Below are positions 51,205-63,165 of a stretch of 64,000 nucleotides of DNA, piece by piece. The first letter of the stretch is position 1. Each line of letters starts with the position of its first letter. Where the stretch lies: positions 80,155 through 144,154 of the forward strand of contig JADJXQ010000025.1 in NCBI GenBank assembly GCA_016710335.1. The letters run 5' to 3'. The translations under genes were made by a program, and so were the position numbers. The notes below the pieces were generated by a model that saw only the letters and a list, made by a program, of their open reading frames with translations, was not told the origin of the DNA and did not search any database. The stretch is from Rhodospirillales bacterium. GTDB taxonomy: Bacteria; Pseudomonadota; Alphaproteobacteria; Rhodospirillales; Defluviicoccaceae.

Positions 51205-51684
51205 TCAGGGCCGCTGGTAGATCCCCGCGATCAGGCAGGCGGCGGCGGCGATGAGCAGCAGGGGCCAGGGCGGGGCCGTGTCCGGTCTGAAGAACGCGAG
51301 GGCCGCCGCCAGACCGTAGGCGGCTGTCAGCAGCAGCAGGCCGGGCGGGCCGCCGAAGGCGAGCGCCGCGACGGCGACGACGGCGGCGATGGCGCCGGCC
51401 GCCTGCGCCGATGCCGCCGGTGATCCGCCGACGAGTGCCCCGCCGAGGAAGCCGAGCAGCACCGCCGCATAGGCGAGCAGCATCCCGCGTCCCCAGTCAC
51501 CGACCATGTGGCCGAGGAGCGCCACCCCGAGCAGGGCGAGGAGCGGCAGCGCCGCCAGTATCAGCGCCAGGGTGCTTCCGAACAGACTGAGTCCCACGGG
51601 GCCATTCCAATCCTGCCGGCGGGCCGGAAGCGCTTCCGCCCGCGGTTCCTCAAGCGTATCATCCTGACAGGCGGCAGGAAACAC
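51205..51684 (-). CDS. DUF3429-like membrane protein
   Basis: A 159-residue protein with four to five hydrophobic helices. AYAAVLLGFLGGALVG resembles the conserved helix of DUF3429 proteins. The function is unknown. The first about 28 residues are polar and may be untranslated. It is divergent from the DUF900 hydrolase gene, with starts only 20 bases apart. Confidence 0.6.
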   Translation of the reverse strand: MFPAACQDDTLEEPRAEALPARRQDWNGPVGLSLFGSTLALILAALPLLALLGVALLGHMVGDWGRGMLLAYAAVLLGFLGGALVGGSPAASAQAAGAIAAVVAVAALAFGGPPGLLLLTAAYGLAAALAFFRPDTAPPWPLLLIAAAACLIAGIYQRP

Positions 51685-51703
51685 GAGTGTGGGAGGGGCT
51701 GCG

Positions 51704-52828
51704 ATGGCGACGACCGCGGATGTCTATTTCGCCTCGAACCGGAACTTCAACGGCTCGTTGACCGAGCCGGAATTCGGCGAACGCTTCAACGAGGCGGGGC
51801 CGCAGTACTATCGCGTCGGAAAGGCTAGCGTCGAGCGCCGCGGCCGCGATGACTATGCGTTCCTCAACGCCCGCGTCGAGGCGGAGGCCCTCGACCAGAA
51901 CGTGCGGGGCAGCCAGTCGCTGTTCGAGGACGTGCGCCACACCCTCCGCTCCAGCGACCGGGACATTGTGCTGTTCCTCCATGGCTTCGCGAACACCTTC
52001 GAAAGCGGCATGGAGCGGGCGGCACAGCTTCACGCGGAATACCAGATCACGCGTCATCCGGGCTCCTCGGATCCGACCCGCGAGTCCTACCGGCCGCCGG
52101 TGTTCGCGTTCTCGTGGCCATCCAACGGCCGCGTGTTCCCGCGTTACGAATATCAGAGCGACCGCGACGACGCCCAGGCCTCGGGGGTGGCCGTCGCACG
52201 GGCGCTGCTGCGGTTGCTGAAATACCTCACGTCGTTGCGGGACGAGGAACGCGTGCGGCGGCGGGCGATGAACCTGCAGCCCGGCGAGCCGCTGCCGGAC
52301 GGCGAGCGCCTCCTCTGCGAGCAACGCATCCACCTGGTCGCCCACAGCATGGGCAACTGGACGCTCAGGTTCGCCCTCAACCGGCTGTTCGAGGAACTGC
52401 GCATGCAGCCGCTGCCGCGGATCTTCGAGCACGTGCTGCTGATGGCGGCCGACGAGGACGACGACGCCTTCGAGGAGAAGCTCAAGCTCGGGCTGCTGCC
52501 CGGCCTCGCCAAGTTCGTTCACGTCTACCACAGCCGCAGCGACCGCATCCTCGACGTCAGCGACCTGACCAAGGGCAACCCCAACCGTCTCGGGGAGGTC
52601 GGCCCGCGCAACATGGAGGCGATCAGCGACCGCGTCTACGCGATCGACTGCTCCGATGTCGACTTCACCGAGGTGGGGCATGGCAACCACCAGTACTACA
52701 GGCTGCGCGAGGAGGTGATCGCCGACGTTCGCCAGGTCCTGTCCGACAAGCCGTTCGACGCCATCGCCGGCCGCGTCCGTACCTCGCGTAGCCGCAGCTA
52801 CCGGATCCTGCCTCGCGGGAACGATTAG
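51704..52828 (+). CDS. DUF900 (COG4782) alpha/beta hydrolase
   Basis: A 374-residue esterase-like protein. The N-terminus VYFASNRNFNG is typical of DUF900, DIVLFLHGFANTFESGMERA is the oxyanion loop, IHLVAHSMGNWTLRFAL has the AHSMGN nucleophile elbow and DVDFTEVGHGNHQYY provides the His. ATG 51704 follows GGGAGGGG. The substrate is unknown; homologues are often annotated as esterases of unknown specificity. Confidence 0.87.
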   Translation: MATTADVYFASNRNFNGSLTEPEFGERFNEAGPQYYRVGKASVERRGRDDYAFLNARVEAEALDQNVRGSQSLFEDVRHTLRSSDRDIVLFLHGFANTFESGMERAAQLHAEYQITRHPGSSDPTRESYRPPVFAFSWPSNGRVFPRYEYQSDRDDAQASGVAVARALLRLLKYLTSLRDEERVRRRAMNLQPGEPLPDGERLLCEQRIHLVAHSMGNWTLRFALNRLFEELRMQPLPRIFEHVLLMAADEDDDAFEEKLKLGLLPGLAKFVHVYHSRSDRILDVSDLTKGNPNRLGEVGPRNMEAISDRVYAIDCSDVDFTEVGHGNHQYYRLREEVIADVRQVLSDKPFDAIAGRVRTSRSRSYRILPRGND

Positions 52829-53044
52829 CCGGTGCCATGCGCCGCCGACCTGCATCCTGGATCCGCGGCGCCGCGGTGATCGAAGAGACGACTGGTTTCA
52901 GAGCCGAGGATTATCTATAAAGCCTCGGAAAGCGTCAGAAGGCCTCCGGCAGACGTCCTCGTGGGCGCCTGCCACCGGTTGGCTGGCCGAACATCGATGC
53001 CCGCAATGGCGTGAGGCCCTGGAAACAAACAAAACGATTAAGAT

Positions 53045-53119
<75 letters not shown>

Positions 53120-53216
53120 CAAACAATGTTAAAAACGTAGGCTTTCCGGAGACCAGCAGATCTCGATATGCTGTCCCTCCTTTGCCATGACAGTTCATTG
53201 ACCCGCCATCACACCA

Positions 53217-53538
53217 TCAGTCCCGGTCGCTGGGGGACTTAATGTCGTCGAAGCCGTATTTTACCAGCTCCTCGAAGCTGCGGGGCTGGAGGATATCGGC
53301 CACGGTCGCCAGCATGTCGCCGACATAGTGGCTAAATTCTCTCATTCGCCGGAAGTGCTGCGCATCCTGCTTGCCAAAAATGTCGCACGGCAACGCATAA
53401 ACCCTGATTCATGAATTTCGAGATACGCGCGCCAAGGCCCACAGCGTCCTTGTCGCGCAGAATGCGGATGCCCCGCGCGTCGGCCTCTCCGCACAGTTGA
53501 TCGACGATCGCGGCCCGATCTCGGCCGTCCGGATGCGC
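53217..53538 (-). pseudogene. TIR-domain protein remnant
   Basis: Reading right to left, DRAAIVDQLCGEADARGIRI, LRDKDAVGLGARISKFMN and CVAVRHF resemble TIR domains, which make or cleave NAD-derived signals in immunity. A second frame continues with DAQHFRRMREFSHYVGDML and FEELVKYGFDDI and ends at TGA 53219-53217, like the tail of bacterial TIR effectors. The middle of the domain is missing and a frameshift near 53395 joins the pieces. No start codon of its own is left; the upstream part is replaced by IS66 sequence. Confidence 0.6.
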
Positions 53539-53634
53539 CTCCAGCACCTGCAGCGCCAGCCCGTCAACTCCGCGGCGCATGTCCGTATGCCCCGTCGCCA
53601 GCCACACCCGAACCCCGCTCGGCGCCGGAATCAT
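53539..53634 (-). pseudogene. IS66 accessory protein TnpB N-terminal fragment
   Basis: The 32 residues MIPAPSGVRVWLATGHTDMR through GLALQVLE match the start of the IS66 Orf2/TnpB protein, then the frame runs into the TIR remnant. The fragment begins 4 bases from the first CRISPR repeat. It marks an old IS66 insertion followed by deletion. Confidence 0.78.
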
Positions 53635-53637
53635 CGA

Positions 53638-54530
<893 letters not shown>

Positions 54531-54640
54531 CTAACCCAAGTTGAACAGTGGCTTTGGAAAGATTGTTTCACGTCAGCGAGTTACGTCGGCGGCGTCGGGT
54601 GTTTGCACTACATTTCAAGGTTGTGGAGGGGACGGAAGGG

Positions 54641-56326
54641 TCAGGCGGGGGTGTATTCGCGCAGGTTGGGCGGCAGGGCGACGCCGGCGGCCTGGAAGAC
54701 ACGTCCGACTTGTCCGGTGACGGCGGTGCGAGTGGTGATGCGCTTTCCGTCCTTGTCGATGGTGGCTTCCTGCAGCCGATCGAGGTCGCGCAGGAGCCTC
54801 CCATTCGACGGCCAACCTGGCGGCGCGGCAGCGGTCGGCCAGCTCCTTCTGGAGTACGAGGGCGAGGAACGAGCAGAACACGTGGCCGCGGATGGCGGCA
54901 TCGGAGGAATGATAGATGGGCCGGGTGCGAAGGATCGCCTTGGCCTGGCGAAACAGGTCCTCGACCTGGATGAGGTCTCGGTAGCGCAGCACCGCCTGCA
55001 GCGGGGTGATGCGGGCATTGGTGCGCAGGACGGAAATGCCGTCGTAGCGGGCCTCGTCGGCGAGCTTGCCGGGGTCGATCTCGAAGGCGGGCTCGCTCCG
55101 GCCGCCCTCGCTTTGCACCCGGCGCAGATAGCGCCGATAGGCGGAGTTGCCGATCAGCGCCTTGTCACCCTTCTTCAGTTGCTTCTCCAGCCCGGCGACG
55201 ATGGCCTGGCGGTCGCTCCCTTTCCTTCTCCGCCTCGGCCTCGTTGCGGCAGACGAATAGCGGACGCCCTCGGCCCTGACCTCCTTGACGAAGAGTTGGG
55301 TTTCGCCACGGACCCGCTCGATCACCAGGTGGGGTGAAGGGAGCCTCGTCCTTGAGCACGACCTCGCGGATCAGCCGGCTCGAGCGCTCGCGCGCTCCGA
55401 GGACGTACTCCAGCTTGCGCTCCTCCAGAGCTTCGATCGTCGCCGCCGAGATCATGCCGCGATCGGCGACGACGCACACCCGCCCCACCATGAAGCGCTT
55501 GCGCAGCCGGTCCATGATCGGCAGCAGCACGGTGACGTCGGCGGTGTTGCCGGGCAGCATCTCGGTGCACAGCGGCCGTCCCTCGCCGTCCATCACCACC
55601 GCCAGCACCATCTGCTTGAGGTCCGGGCGGTGGTCCTTGGAATGGCCATGGGCGCCGAGGGTCTCGCCGCCGGCGCCGTGGAACGACAGGGTGGTGGTGT
55701 CCATGAACACCAGCGACAGCTCGCTGAACAGATTCCGCCGGCGCTCGAACAACTGCTCCTCGATCCGGTCCTTGACGCACCGGGGTGCAAGCGCGCCCTC
55801 GGCCGCCGGTTCGCTCTCCTCGCCCAGCCACGCCATCGCGCGGTAGAAAGATGCAGCTGCAACTCGGCTGCGCCGGGATGGCGTAGTCCGCCATCCATGT
55901 CTCGCAAGACCGATCCGAGCCGGAGACGAACAGGCGGTGCAGAACGGCGACGAACACCGCGCGCTCGACGTCGAAGCCGAAGCCGCGGCCATCCAGGAGA
56001 TCGGCCAGAACCTCAGGAATGGCCAGTCGATCCCACAGCCGGCCAAACAACAACGGCCCGCCGATCCGGGTGCAGGCGATCCGCCCGGCTTCCATGTCGG
56101 AGAGGATCATCGCCCGCTCGGAATGCCTGGCCAGCGAGGCGATCAGCCGGTCCAGCTCACCGCTCGCCGCCAACGCATCCTTGCGCCCCAACGCGCGGAC
56201 GATCTGCTGCCGAACCCGGTCGCCCTCGCGGATGCTCTCCACCAGATACAGGTAGCGATGACCCTGGGCTGTCTTCTCACGCACGAACATGCCGGATGTT
56301 GTTCTCGAAAATCCTGAAAACATCAA
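54641..56326 (-). pseudogene. IS1634/IS4-type transposase, frameshifted
   Basis: Pieces in three frames make one transposase: FVREKTAQGHRYLYLVESIR at the start, LVFMDTTTLSFHGAGGETLG with the first DDE Asp, VCVVADRGMISAATIEAL with the second, and YRDLIQVEDLFRQAKAILRT with the YREK-like Glu region, ending LPPNLREYTPA near 54641. Frame breaks occur near 55850, 55330 and 54790, among others. I could not define terminal inverted repeats with confidence. It lies next to the presumed leader end of the CRISPR array. Confidence 0.85.
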
Positions 56327-56603
56327 CTGAAAACGCCATATCGTCGAAAATGTTCCACTACAGGCTTGGGCGTTTCGAAGTCCAAAGACGGGAAATCAAT
56401 GGCTGCAATAATGTTCCCGCCCCGTTCCCCACCACTGTTCAAGTTCAGTCTTGCAGAAACACAAAGGGCATGAAGTAGTATTTGAGTTCTGATCCGCACG
56501 TTCTGTATTTGTAGTGGATCCTCCGCTGTAGTTTTGATTTTTGCTGTGGCGTTTTATGTATCTTTGGTTATTATCTCTGTAGGAGCAGGGATCGGCTTGT
56601 GCG

Positions 56604-57680
56604 ATGCTGGAGCCACGTCAAGGCACCCTGTTCCCTTGGCTGCGGGAGGAGGTGGACGAACTCACGGCCGGCATGCGGCGTCGTCCTCGTCCTCGACATG
56701 CTCGACTGGAAACCCACATCCCGCCGCCGATGGCCGGGCGGCCGCCGGAGGACCGCCGGGCCATCGCCCGGGCCTTCGTGCCAAGGCCATTCTCCATCTG
56801 CCCACCACCGCCGCCTCATCGAACGTCTCGACGTCGATGGCCGTCTGCGACGCATCTGTGGCTGGGAACGGCGCCGCCAAGTCCCGAGAGGAAGCGACGT
56901 TCTCGCGGGCTTTGCCGAGTTCGCGACCAGCGGCGGCCGTTCGAACGGGTTCACGAGGCCCTGGTCAGGATTGGCCACGACGGCCGCCTGGGGAACATGT
57001 CGCCCGCGACGCCACTTTCGGGATCGATGCCCGCGAAAACCCCGCCACCGCCCAAAGACTCCAGGCGCCGAAGCGAAAGCGCGGGCGGCCCAAGGCCGGG
57101 GAAGCCGTCACCAAACGCCGCCTGACCGCCTTAAACGCCAACCAAACCTCGATCTCAGGACCACGCCAAGCCGACCTGCCGACCCGCTGCGACGTCGGAT
57201 CCAAAACCAACAGCAAGGCTTCCGCCACCAGTGGATCGGCTAGAACTCCATCCCGACATCGCCGATGGGAGACGTCCCCACCGCCGCCGTGCTGACCTCC
57301 GCCTCGTCCACGACAGCCAAGTCGCCATCCCTCATCATCTCACCCTCCAGGCGCATCCAATACCTCTACGGACATCCACCGGACAGCGCTTACGAAGCCA
57401 CCGCCACGCTGACTACAGCCGACGCCTCGGCCACCAGCCCAGCGATCGAAGCCAGCAACCGCCACCACCCTGGCCGCCGGGCCAAAAACGCCGCAGAGCA
57501 GAAGCGTCTCCGCCGGACCCGGTTCGCACTCCCCTGAACATCGCCGCTTCCATGCACGGTCGCCGCCGAACGCGGCGCTAGGCCCTCAAAGACAACCTCG
57601 GCGCCTGCACCGTCCGCGTCCGGCCACGCCGAAGTCCTCTGTCACCTAGGCTTCGGGATCCTGGCACTAACGGCAACAAC
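56604..57680 (+). pseudogene. Degenerate DDE transposase (IS5/IS1182-like)
   Basis: Scattered frames give a transposase order: RLIERLDVDGRLRRICGWER, ERVHEALVRIGHDGRLG, KRKRGRPKAGEA, VLTSAS with LVHDSQVAIPHHLT, and finally VRVRGHAEVLCHLGFGILAL in the 57600-57680 region. At least five frame changes and small gaps are needed to join them. The subfamily is uncertain. It is followed by a 470-base stretch without recognisable genes. Confidence 0.6.
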
Positions 57681-57689
57681 TCCCAAGAC

Positions 57690-58163
57690 TCGTTCGACCA
57701 CAACCCCAAACCACCTAAACCATTCATACAAAAACCAAAAACCACATAAAATCAGCTTTCTGCAAGAGGCTCATCCGCATACATTCCCGGCCCCGAATCG
57801 GACACATTTTCTTTTTTTTAGTTTCAGATACTTGCGCCCGTGTCACCCCTGTGCAGAACCGCATCAAGAACGTCCAAGACAAATGCGTTGCCGCGTCTTG
57901 GCGTCACACGGCCGTTGCTCGGAAACGTCATCACTCGCGCCAACTCTGATTAATTTCTGGGCAGATCCAATCGCGCGCGCACACCGCTCGTTCATCCTGC
58001 CGGGAGGATCCCTCCAGCATTTTCAGCTCCTCACCCCGCCTCTTTGGGCTCCGGCACGGAAATTGAGGAGGAGGTCTGTCTGCGCCTCCGGGGCGGCGAC
58101 GGCGGTCGCCTCTAAAACCGGGTACGGCTCGGCGCGGCCGAGAAGGACACGAACGACAAGGAT
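57690..58163. other. Non-coding stretch upstream of amt
   Basis: AT-rich DNA at about 57700-57830 is followed by GC-rich sequence with only short frames of no similarity. It should contain the amt promoter. I see no RNA gene, and no glnK/glnB gene, which often precedes amt. Confidence 0.4.
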
Positions 58164-58181
58164 ATGGAACGAGGAGATCTG

Positions 58182-59502
58182 ATGATGATCGGCACACTTA
58201 TCAAGATAGGAAGGTGGTTCGGCCTCGTGGGCCTGGCGGCGATGATAATGTCTCACATGGGTTTTGCGCTCGCCCAGGACAACGGCAACCTATCTCGACT
58301 CTGGCGATACGGCGTGGATGCTGACCTCGACCGCCCCTGGTCCTGTTGATGACCATCCCCGGCTTGGCGCTGTTCTACGGTGGCATGGTGCGCCGCAAGA
58401 ACATGCCCGCGACCGTCATGCAGAGCTTCGCGGTCTGCTGCCTGATGACCGTGTTGTGGATGGTCGCCGGCTGATCCATCGCGTTTGGAGACAGGCGCTC
58501 AATGGATCTTGCATGGGCGGCTTCGGCACCACCTGTTCCTGGTCGGATTGGCGCCCGATGCGCTCCAGGGGCACCATTCCCGAATCCCTGTTCATGACCT
58601 TTCGATGACGTTCGCGCATCATCACCCCCGCACTGATCACCGGCGCGTTCGCCGATCGCATGAAGTTTTCCGCCATGCTGTGGGTCCTCGGCCTTGTGGA
58701 TGCTGATCGTCTATGCGCCGGTCTGCCACTGGGTGTGGGGCGGCGTGGTTCCCTAGCCGAAAAAGGGGTCCTTCCCGACTTGCCGGCGGCACAGTCGTCC
58801 ACATCAACGCCGGCATCGCCGATCTCGTCGCCGCCATCGTGCTCGGCAAGCGACACGGCTACGGCGTGGACAACATGGCCACCACAACCTCACCCTCAGC
58901 CTGATCGCAGTCGCCGCTGCTGGGTCGGCTAGTTCCCGGCTTCAACGCTTGGATCTACGGTCACGCCAATGCGTCGGCAAGCATGGCGATGACGGTGACC
59001 CAGATCCCTCCACCGCGGCGGCGGCTGCTCGCGTGGATGTTCACTGAGTGGCTCCTGCCGAAGCCGAGCGCTTGAGCGGCATCGTCTCAGGTGCGGTCGG
59101 CGGTTTGGTCGCCATCACCCCGGCATCCGGTTGTCGGCCGACGGGCGCCTTGGCCATCGGCATCATCGCCGGCGTCTCTTGCTACTGGGGCGCGGTGTGG
59201 CTGAAGACGACGCTCGGCTACGACGACTCCTCGACGTGTTCGGCGTCCACGGCATCGGCGGCATCGTAGGCGCGGTGCTCAACGGCGTGTTCGCGGTGGG
59301 AAGCCATTGGCGGCACCGCCAGCGCCATCGAGGGCAACGTCGGTCAGATCTGGACCCAGATCGTCGGCATCCCGCCACCATCGTCTACCGCGCGATCGTC
59401 GCGTTCATCCGCGCAAGGTCATCGACCGGTGATCGGCCTCCGCGTCGACAAGGCCAGATCACCGGCCTCGACCTCAGCCTCCACGGCGAGACCGTGCACT
59501 AA
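58182..59502 (+). pseudogene. amt: Ammonium transporter Amt, multiply frameshifted
   Basis: The start MMIGTLIKIGRW follows GAGGAG, with a signal-like segment ending near MGFALAQDN. The Amt core is recognisable across frames: GDTAWMLTSTA, IPGLALFYGGMVRRKN, QSFAVCCLMTVLWMVAG, TPALITGAFADRMKFSAMLW, GTVVHINAGIADLVAAIVLG, and the C-terminal TGLDLSLHGETVH to stop at 59502. Many single-base frame breaks are spread evenly along a gene that is normally kept intact. Sequence error is as likely as true loss. Confidence 0.85.
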
Positions 59503-59763
59503 GCCCGCGATTCCTACCCGCCGGGGAGTAGGGTGGACCTGATGTCCGTCCATCAGTTGCATCCCTCGGCATCCTGGGCGAAAGGTCACCCTCGGCCCTT
59601 TTTCCGTCGCCGACGATCGCCCGCGGTTGTCGTTTCCGGCACGCGGCACCTTGTAGCACGGAGGTAGCGATAATTCTGCAACACTGTTCCCGCTTCGACA
59701 CCGGGAGAGCTGCGCCGTGGATTTGCGTCAACGGCGCAGTTCCCTTGCAGACGCCTGATTTTC

Positions 59764-62230
59764 ATGGGACAGATGCCGGGGCCTGATCCCAACATCCTGC
59801 ATCAAGGCCGCTTGCTAACGTCGCAGAAATACCGCACTCTTGCGCCCACACACGGCTCGCTTGACGTTGATCGCCCCGACCTGCGTGCTTCCCGTGGCAG
59901 TGCGGGCATGGATGTCGCGAAGGCCCGCTTACTGACCGGCATGACCCTAATCACGGAGTGCGCTGTCGCGCTCGCCGCCTTTGATCAGCTACGACCCGGC
60001 AAATGATCCCGAACCACATCACCGACGCGGCCGCCCACAACCTGCTCGGCCGATTCGGCGCCGTTGCCTCCGACGCCATGGTGCAGGACGGGCCGGGGCG
60101 GTGGCATCCTCATTCCGGTGATCACGCCCGCTGTGGGGCTGGCGGTTGATGCACAAGCGGAGCGTCCCGCTGCTGCGGGCTGCGGCTTCCCGCGCTGGTG
60201 GCGGCAACGGCGTTGGTCGCTGCCGCCTGGTGGCGCTGCCAACGCCACATGCTCGCCGTTACACCGGTTAGCGGCGGCCTGATCGGCTTCCTGTTGCTGC
60301 AGGGCATCGCGCGGTTGGGGCAGGCGCTTTATCCGGCGCTGGCCGCGACCGGACTGGCACTAGGGTGCGGGATCGGCGGCGCGGTGCTTTTGTGGTCGTG
60401 GGCCCTCGTCCTCTCTCGCGAGGCGAGTGGCAGGCGCTGGCGCGGCTCTGACGGACGCCGTGCGCCGTGCCGCGTACTGGGCGGCAAGCCCGGAGAATAT
60501 TGGCCAGCGCCCGCTCGCTTGTTTCGGCCCGATCGCTCTGGCTCGCGCATCGCCAGCCGGCCTTCGCGGCGCCGCCGCGACCGAGCCTGGTCGAGATCCC
60601 GCCGACGCGCTGGCGCCCTCTTCGACAAGGGCGGCGGCCCTGACCGCGATGACGAGGACCGGATCGCCCCAAGGCGCCAAAAATAAGCAGGGCGCAAGTC
60701 GGACGCTTCCGGCCGTCAGCCGCAATTCGCGTTCGATGCCGACCGTCCGCCGCCGCTCGATCTGCGGGGGCGCCGCCGCGCACCCGCGGCTCTCAGGGGA
60801 TTAACCGCGACAGCCTCGACAGAACGCCCTGATGCTGTCCTCCGTGCTCGAGGATTTCCGGCGTTCGCGGCGAGATCGTGAAGGTGCGGCCCGGCCCGGT
60901 GGTGACGCTCTATGAGCTGGAGCCGGCGCCCGGCACCAAGTCGTCGCGGGTGATCGGGCTGGCCGACGACATCGCCCGCTCGATGAGCGCGGTCTCGGTG
61001 CGCGTCGCCGTGGTACCGGGGCGCAACGTCATCGGCATCGAGCTGCCCAACGTGCGCCGCGAGATGGTGCACCTGCGCGAGCTGCTGGGCGCGGAGGCTT
61101 TCGAAGGCCACACCGGGCAGCTCTTCTCGCGCTCGGCAAGGACATCGGCGGCGCGCCGGCGGTCGTCGACCTGCGAAGATGCCGCACCTGCTGATCGCCG
61201 GCACCACCGGCTCGGGCAAGTCGGTGGCCATCAACACCATGATCCTGTCGCTGCTCTACCGACTGCCGCCCGAGCAGTGCCGGTTCATCATGATCGACCC
61301 CAAGATGCTGGAGCTGTCGGTCTATGACGGCATCCCGCACCTGCTGGCGCCGGTGGTGACCGAGCCCGGCAAGGCGGTGGGCGCGCTGAAATGGGCCGTG
61401 CGCGAGATGGAGCGGCGCTATCGCGCCATGAGCCAGCTCGGCGTGCGCAACATCGCCGGCTACAACGCGCGCGTCGCCGAGACGGCAAAGCGGCGAGGCC
61501 GGGAAGCGCGGCGTCCAGACCGGCTTCGACCCCGAGACCGGCGAGCCCGTGTTCGAGGACCAGCCGTTCGACCTGAGGCCGCTGCCCTTCATCGTCGTCG
61601 TGGTCGACGAGATGGCGGACCTGATGCTGGTGGCCGGCAAGGAGATCGAGGCCGCGGTGCAGCGCCTGGCGCAGATGGCGCGCGCCGCCGGCATCCACCT
61701 CATCATGGCGACGCAGCGCCCCTCGGTCGACGTCATCACCGGCACCATCAAGGCCAACTTCCCGACCCGGATCAGCTTCCAGGTCACCTCGAAGATCGAC
61801 AGCCGCACCATCCTCGGCGAGCAGGGCGCGGAACAGCTGCTCGGCCAGGGCGACATGCTCTACATGGCCGGCGGCGGACGCATCACCCGCCTGCACGGCC
61901 CGTTCGTCGCCGACCAGGAGGTCGAGAAGGTGGTCCGCCACCTGAAGGACCAGGGCGAGCCGCAATACCTGGAGGTGGGCATCGAGGACGAGGCCGGTCC
62001 CGGCGAGGCGGCGTTCGGCGACGACGGCGAGAGCGACCAGCTCTACGACCAGGCGGTTCAGCTCGTGTCGCGCGAGGGCAAGGCCTCGACCAGCTTCATC
62101 CAGCGCCACCTGCAGATCGGCTACAACCGCGCCGCCCGGCTGATCGAGCGGATGAGGCCAGGTCTGGTGAGTGCCGGAACGTCGGCGTGTAAAAGTGCGA
62201 TGCTGGTCGGCGAGCGCGTGCCGTTTAACC
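59764..62230 (+). pseudogene. ftsK: DNA translocase FtsK, multiply frameshifted
   Basis: N-terminal membrane domain pieces: ISYDP with NHITDAAAHNLLGRFGA-like sequence near 60000, and PVSGGLIGFLLLQGIARLGQ. The motor follows: [40 protein letters not shown], Walker [21 protein letters not shown], Walker [21 protein letters not shown], and [19 protein letters not shown]. The C-terminal gamma domain includes [19 protein letters not shown]. Frame breaks occur at several sites (for example near 60840, 61150, 61495 and 62155). FtsK is normally essential for chromosome segregation, so an intact gene is expected in the organism. The exact start is unclear. Confidence 0.85.
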
Positions 62231-62408
62231 TGCACAACCGCCGCTGCGCAAGGCGAAGCAAACCGATGATCATCGTTGCGAGGAGGCGGTTTGACGAGGT
62301 AATTCGGACGGCGACGCCGCATAAAGCTCTCCTGATTGTTCACGATCGCTGGTGCTAAACCGCCTCGCGATGACCATGAATGAGCATCACTCCCGAAGGG
62401 CTGACTCC

Positions 62409-63083
62409 ATGCGCCTCACCGTGATCCAGACTCGCCATCGCCGTCGCCGGACTGATATGTCTCGTCGTTGCTGTTCCCGCTTGCTTCTCCATGCCGCCGT
62501 TACTTCGCGGGGCGCTGGCTGGGCGCCGAGGATCGCCATCAGATCGAGCGCCTCGAACGCTACTCTCACGGGCTCGGCACCTTGCAGTCGCGGTTCCTGC
62601 AGGTGTCCTCCAACGGGGAGTTGGTGAAGGTGACTTTTACCCGTGGCGGCCGGGGCGGCTTCCGGATCGATTACGACCCGCCCGTGCCGGACCGGATCAT
62701 CGCCAACAACGGCCTCCCTGGTCTACTTCGACCGCGAGCTGGAGCAGGGTCAGCCACGTCCCGACCAACAGCACCCCCTGCCGGCATTTCTTACTTCTCG
62801 GCTGAAACAACCCTCTCTTTCGACGATCCGGAGTTGACCATCCCCGGCTTCGAGCACGACGACACGATGCTCCGGATCACCATCGCGGAGCGAGGACCTC
62901 GATGGCAGCGTCACGCTGGCGTTCAGCGACGATCTTGATCCGGGCCTCGCCGGAAGTGGTTTGTGGTCGATGCCCAGGGCGTCACGACCGAGGCCCGCTG
63001 CTGGACACCCGCTTCGACGTGCCGCTCAATCCGGAGCTGTTCGTCTTTCGGCAATCCGCGCCTTCTACAGGGACGATTTTTAG
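62409..63083 (+). pseudogene. lolA: Outer-membrane lipoprotein carrier LolA, frameshifted
   Basis: A signal-like LAIAVAGLICLVVAVPAC frame begins after ATG 62409. LolA features follow across frames: LERYSHGLGTLQSRFLQVSS, FRIDYDPPVPDRIIANN, LVYFDRELEQ, DPELTIPGFEHDDTMLRITI, and the end NPELFVFRQS plus FYRDDF to TAG 63081-63083. The protein escorts lipoproteins across the periplasm. lolA directly after ftsK is a conserved alphaproteobacterial order, which supports both identifications. Confidence 0.82.
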
Positions 63084-63165
63084 CAGCCGCACGTGCTGCG
63101 TCACGTTACTGGCATGGGGTGGCAGGACAATCGCGCAGACTGCTTGTGCCGTGGCCCGGAGGTGC

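Noticed and set aside
59985..60248. Minus-strand small genes in the 60-kb region
   Set aside because: Plus-strand pieces fit the FtsK membrane domain; the minus frames show no family similarity.
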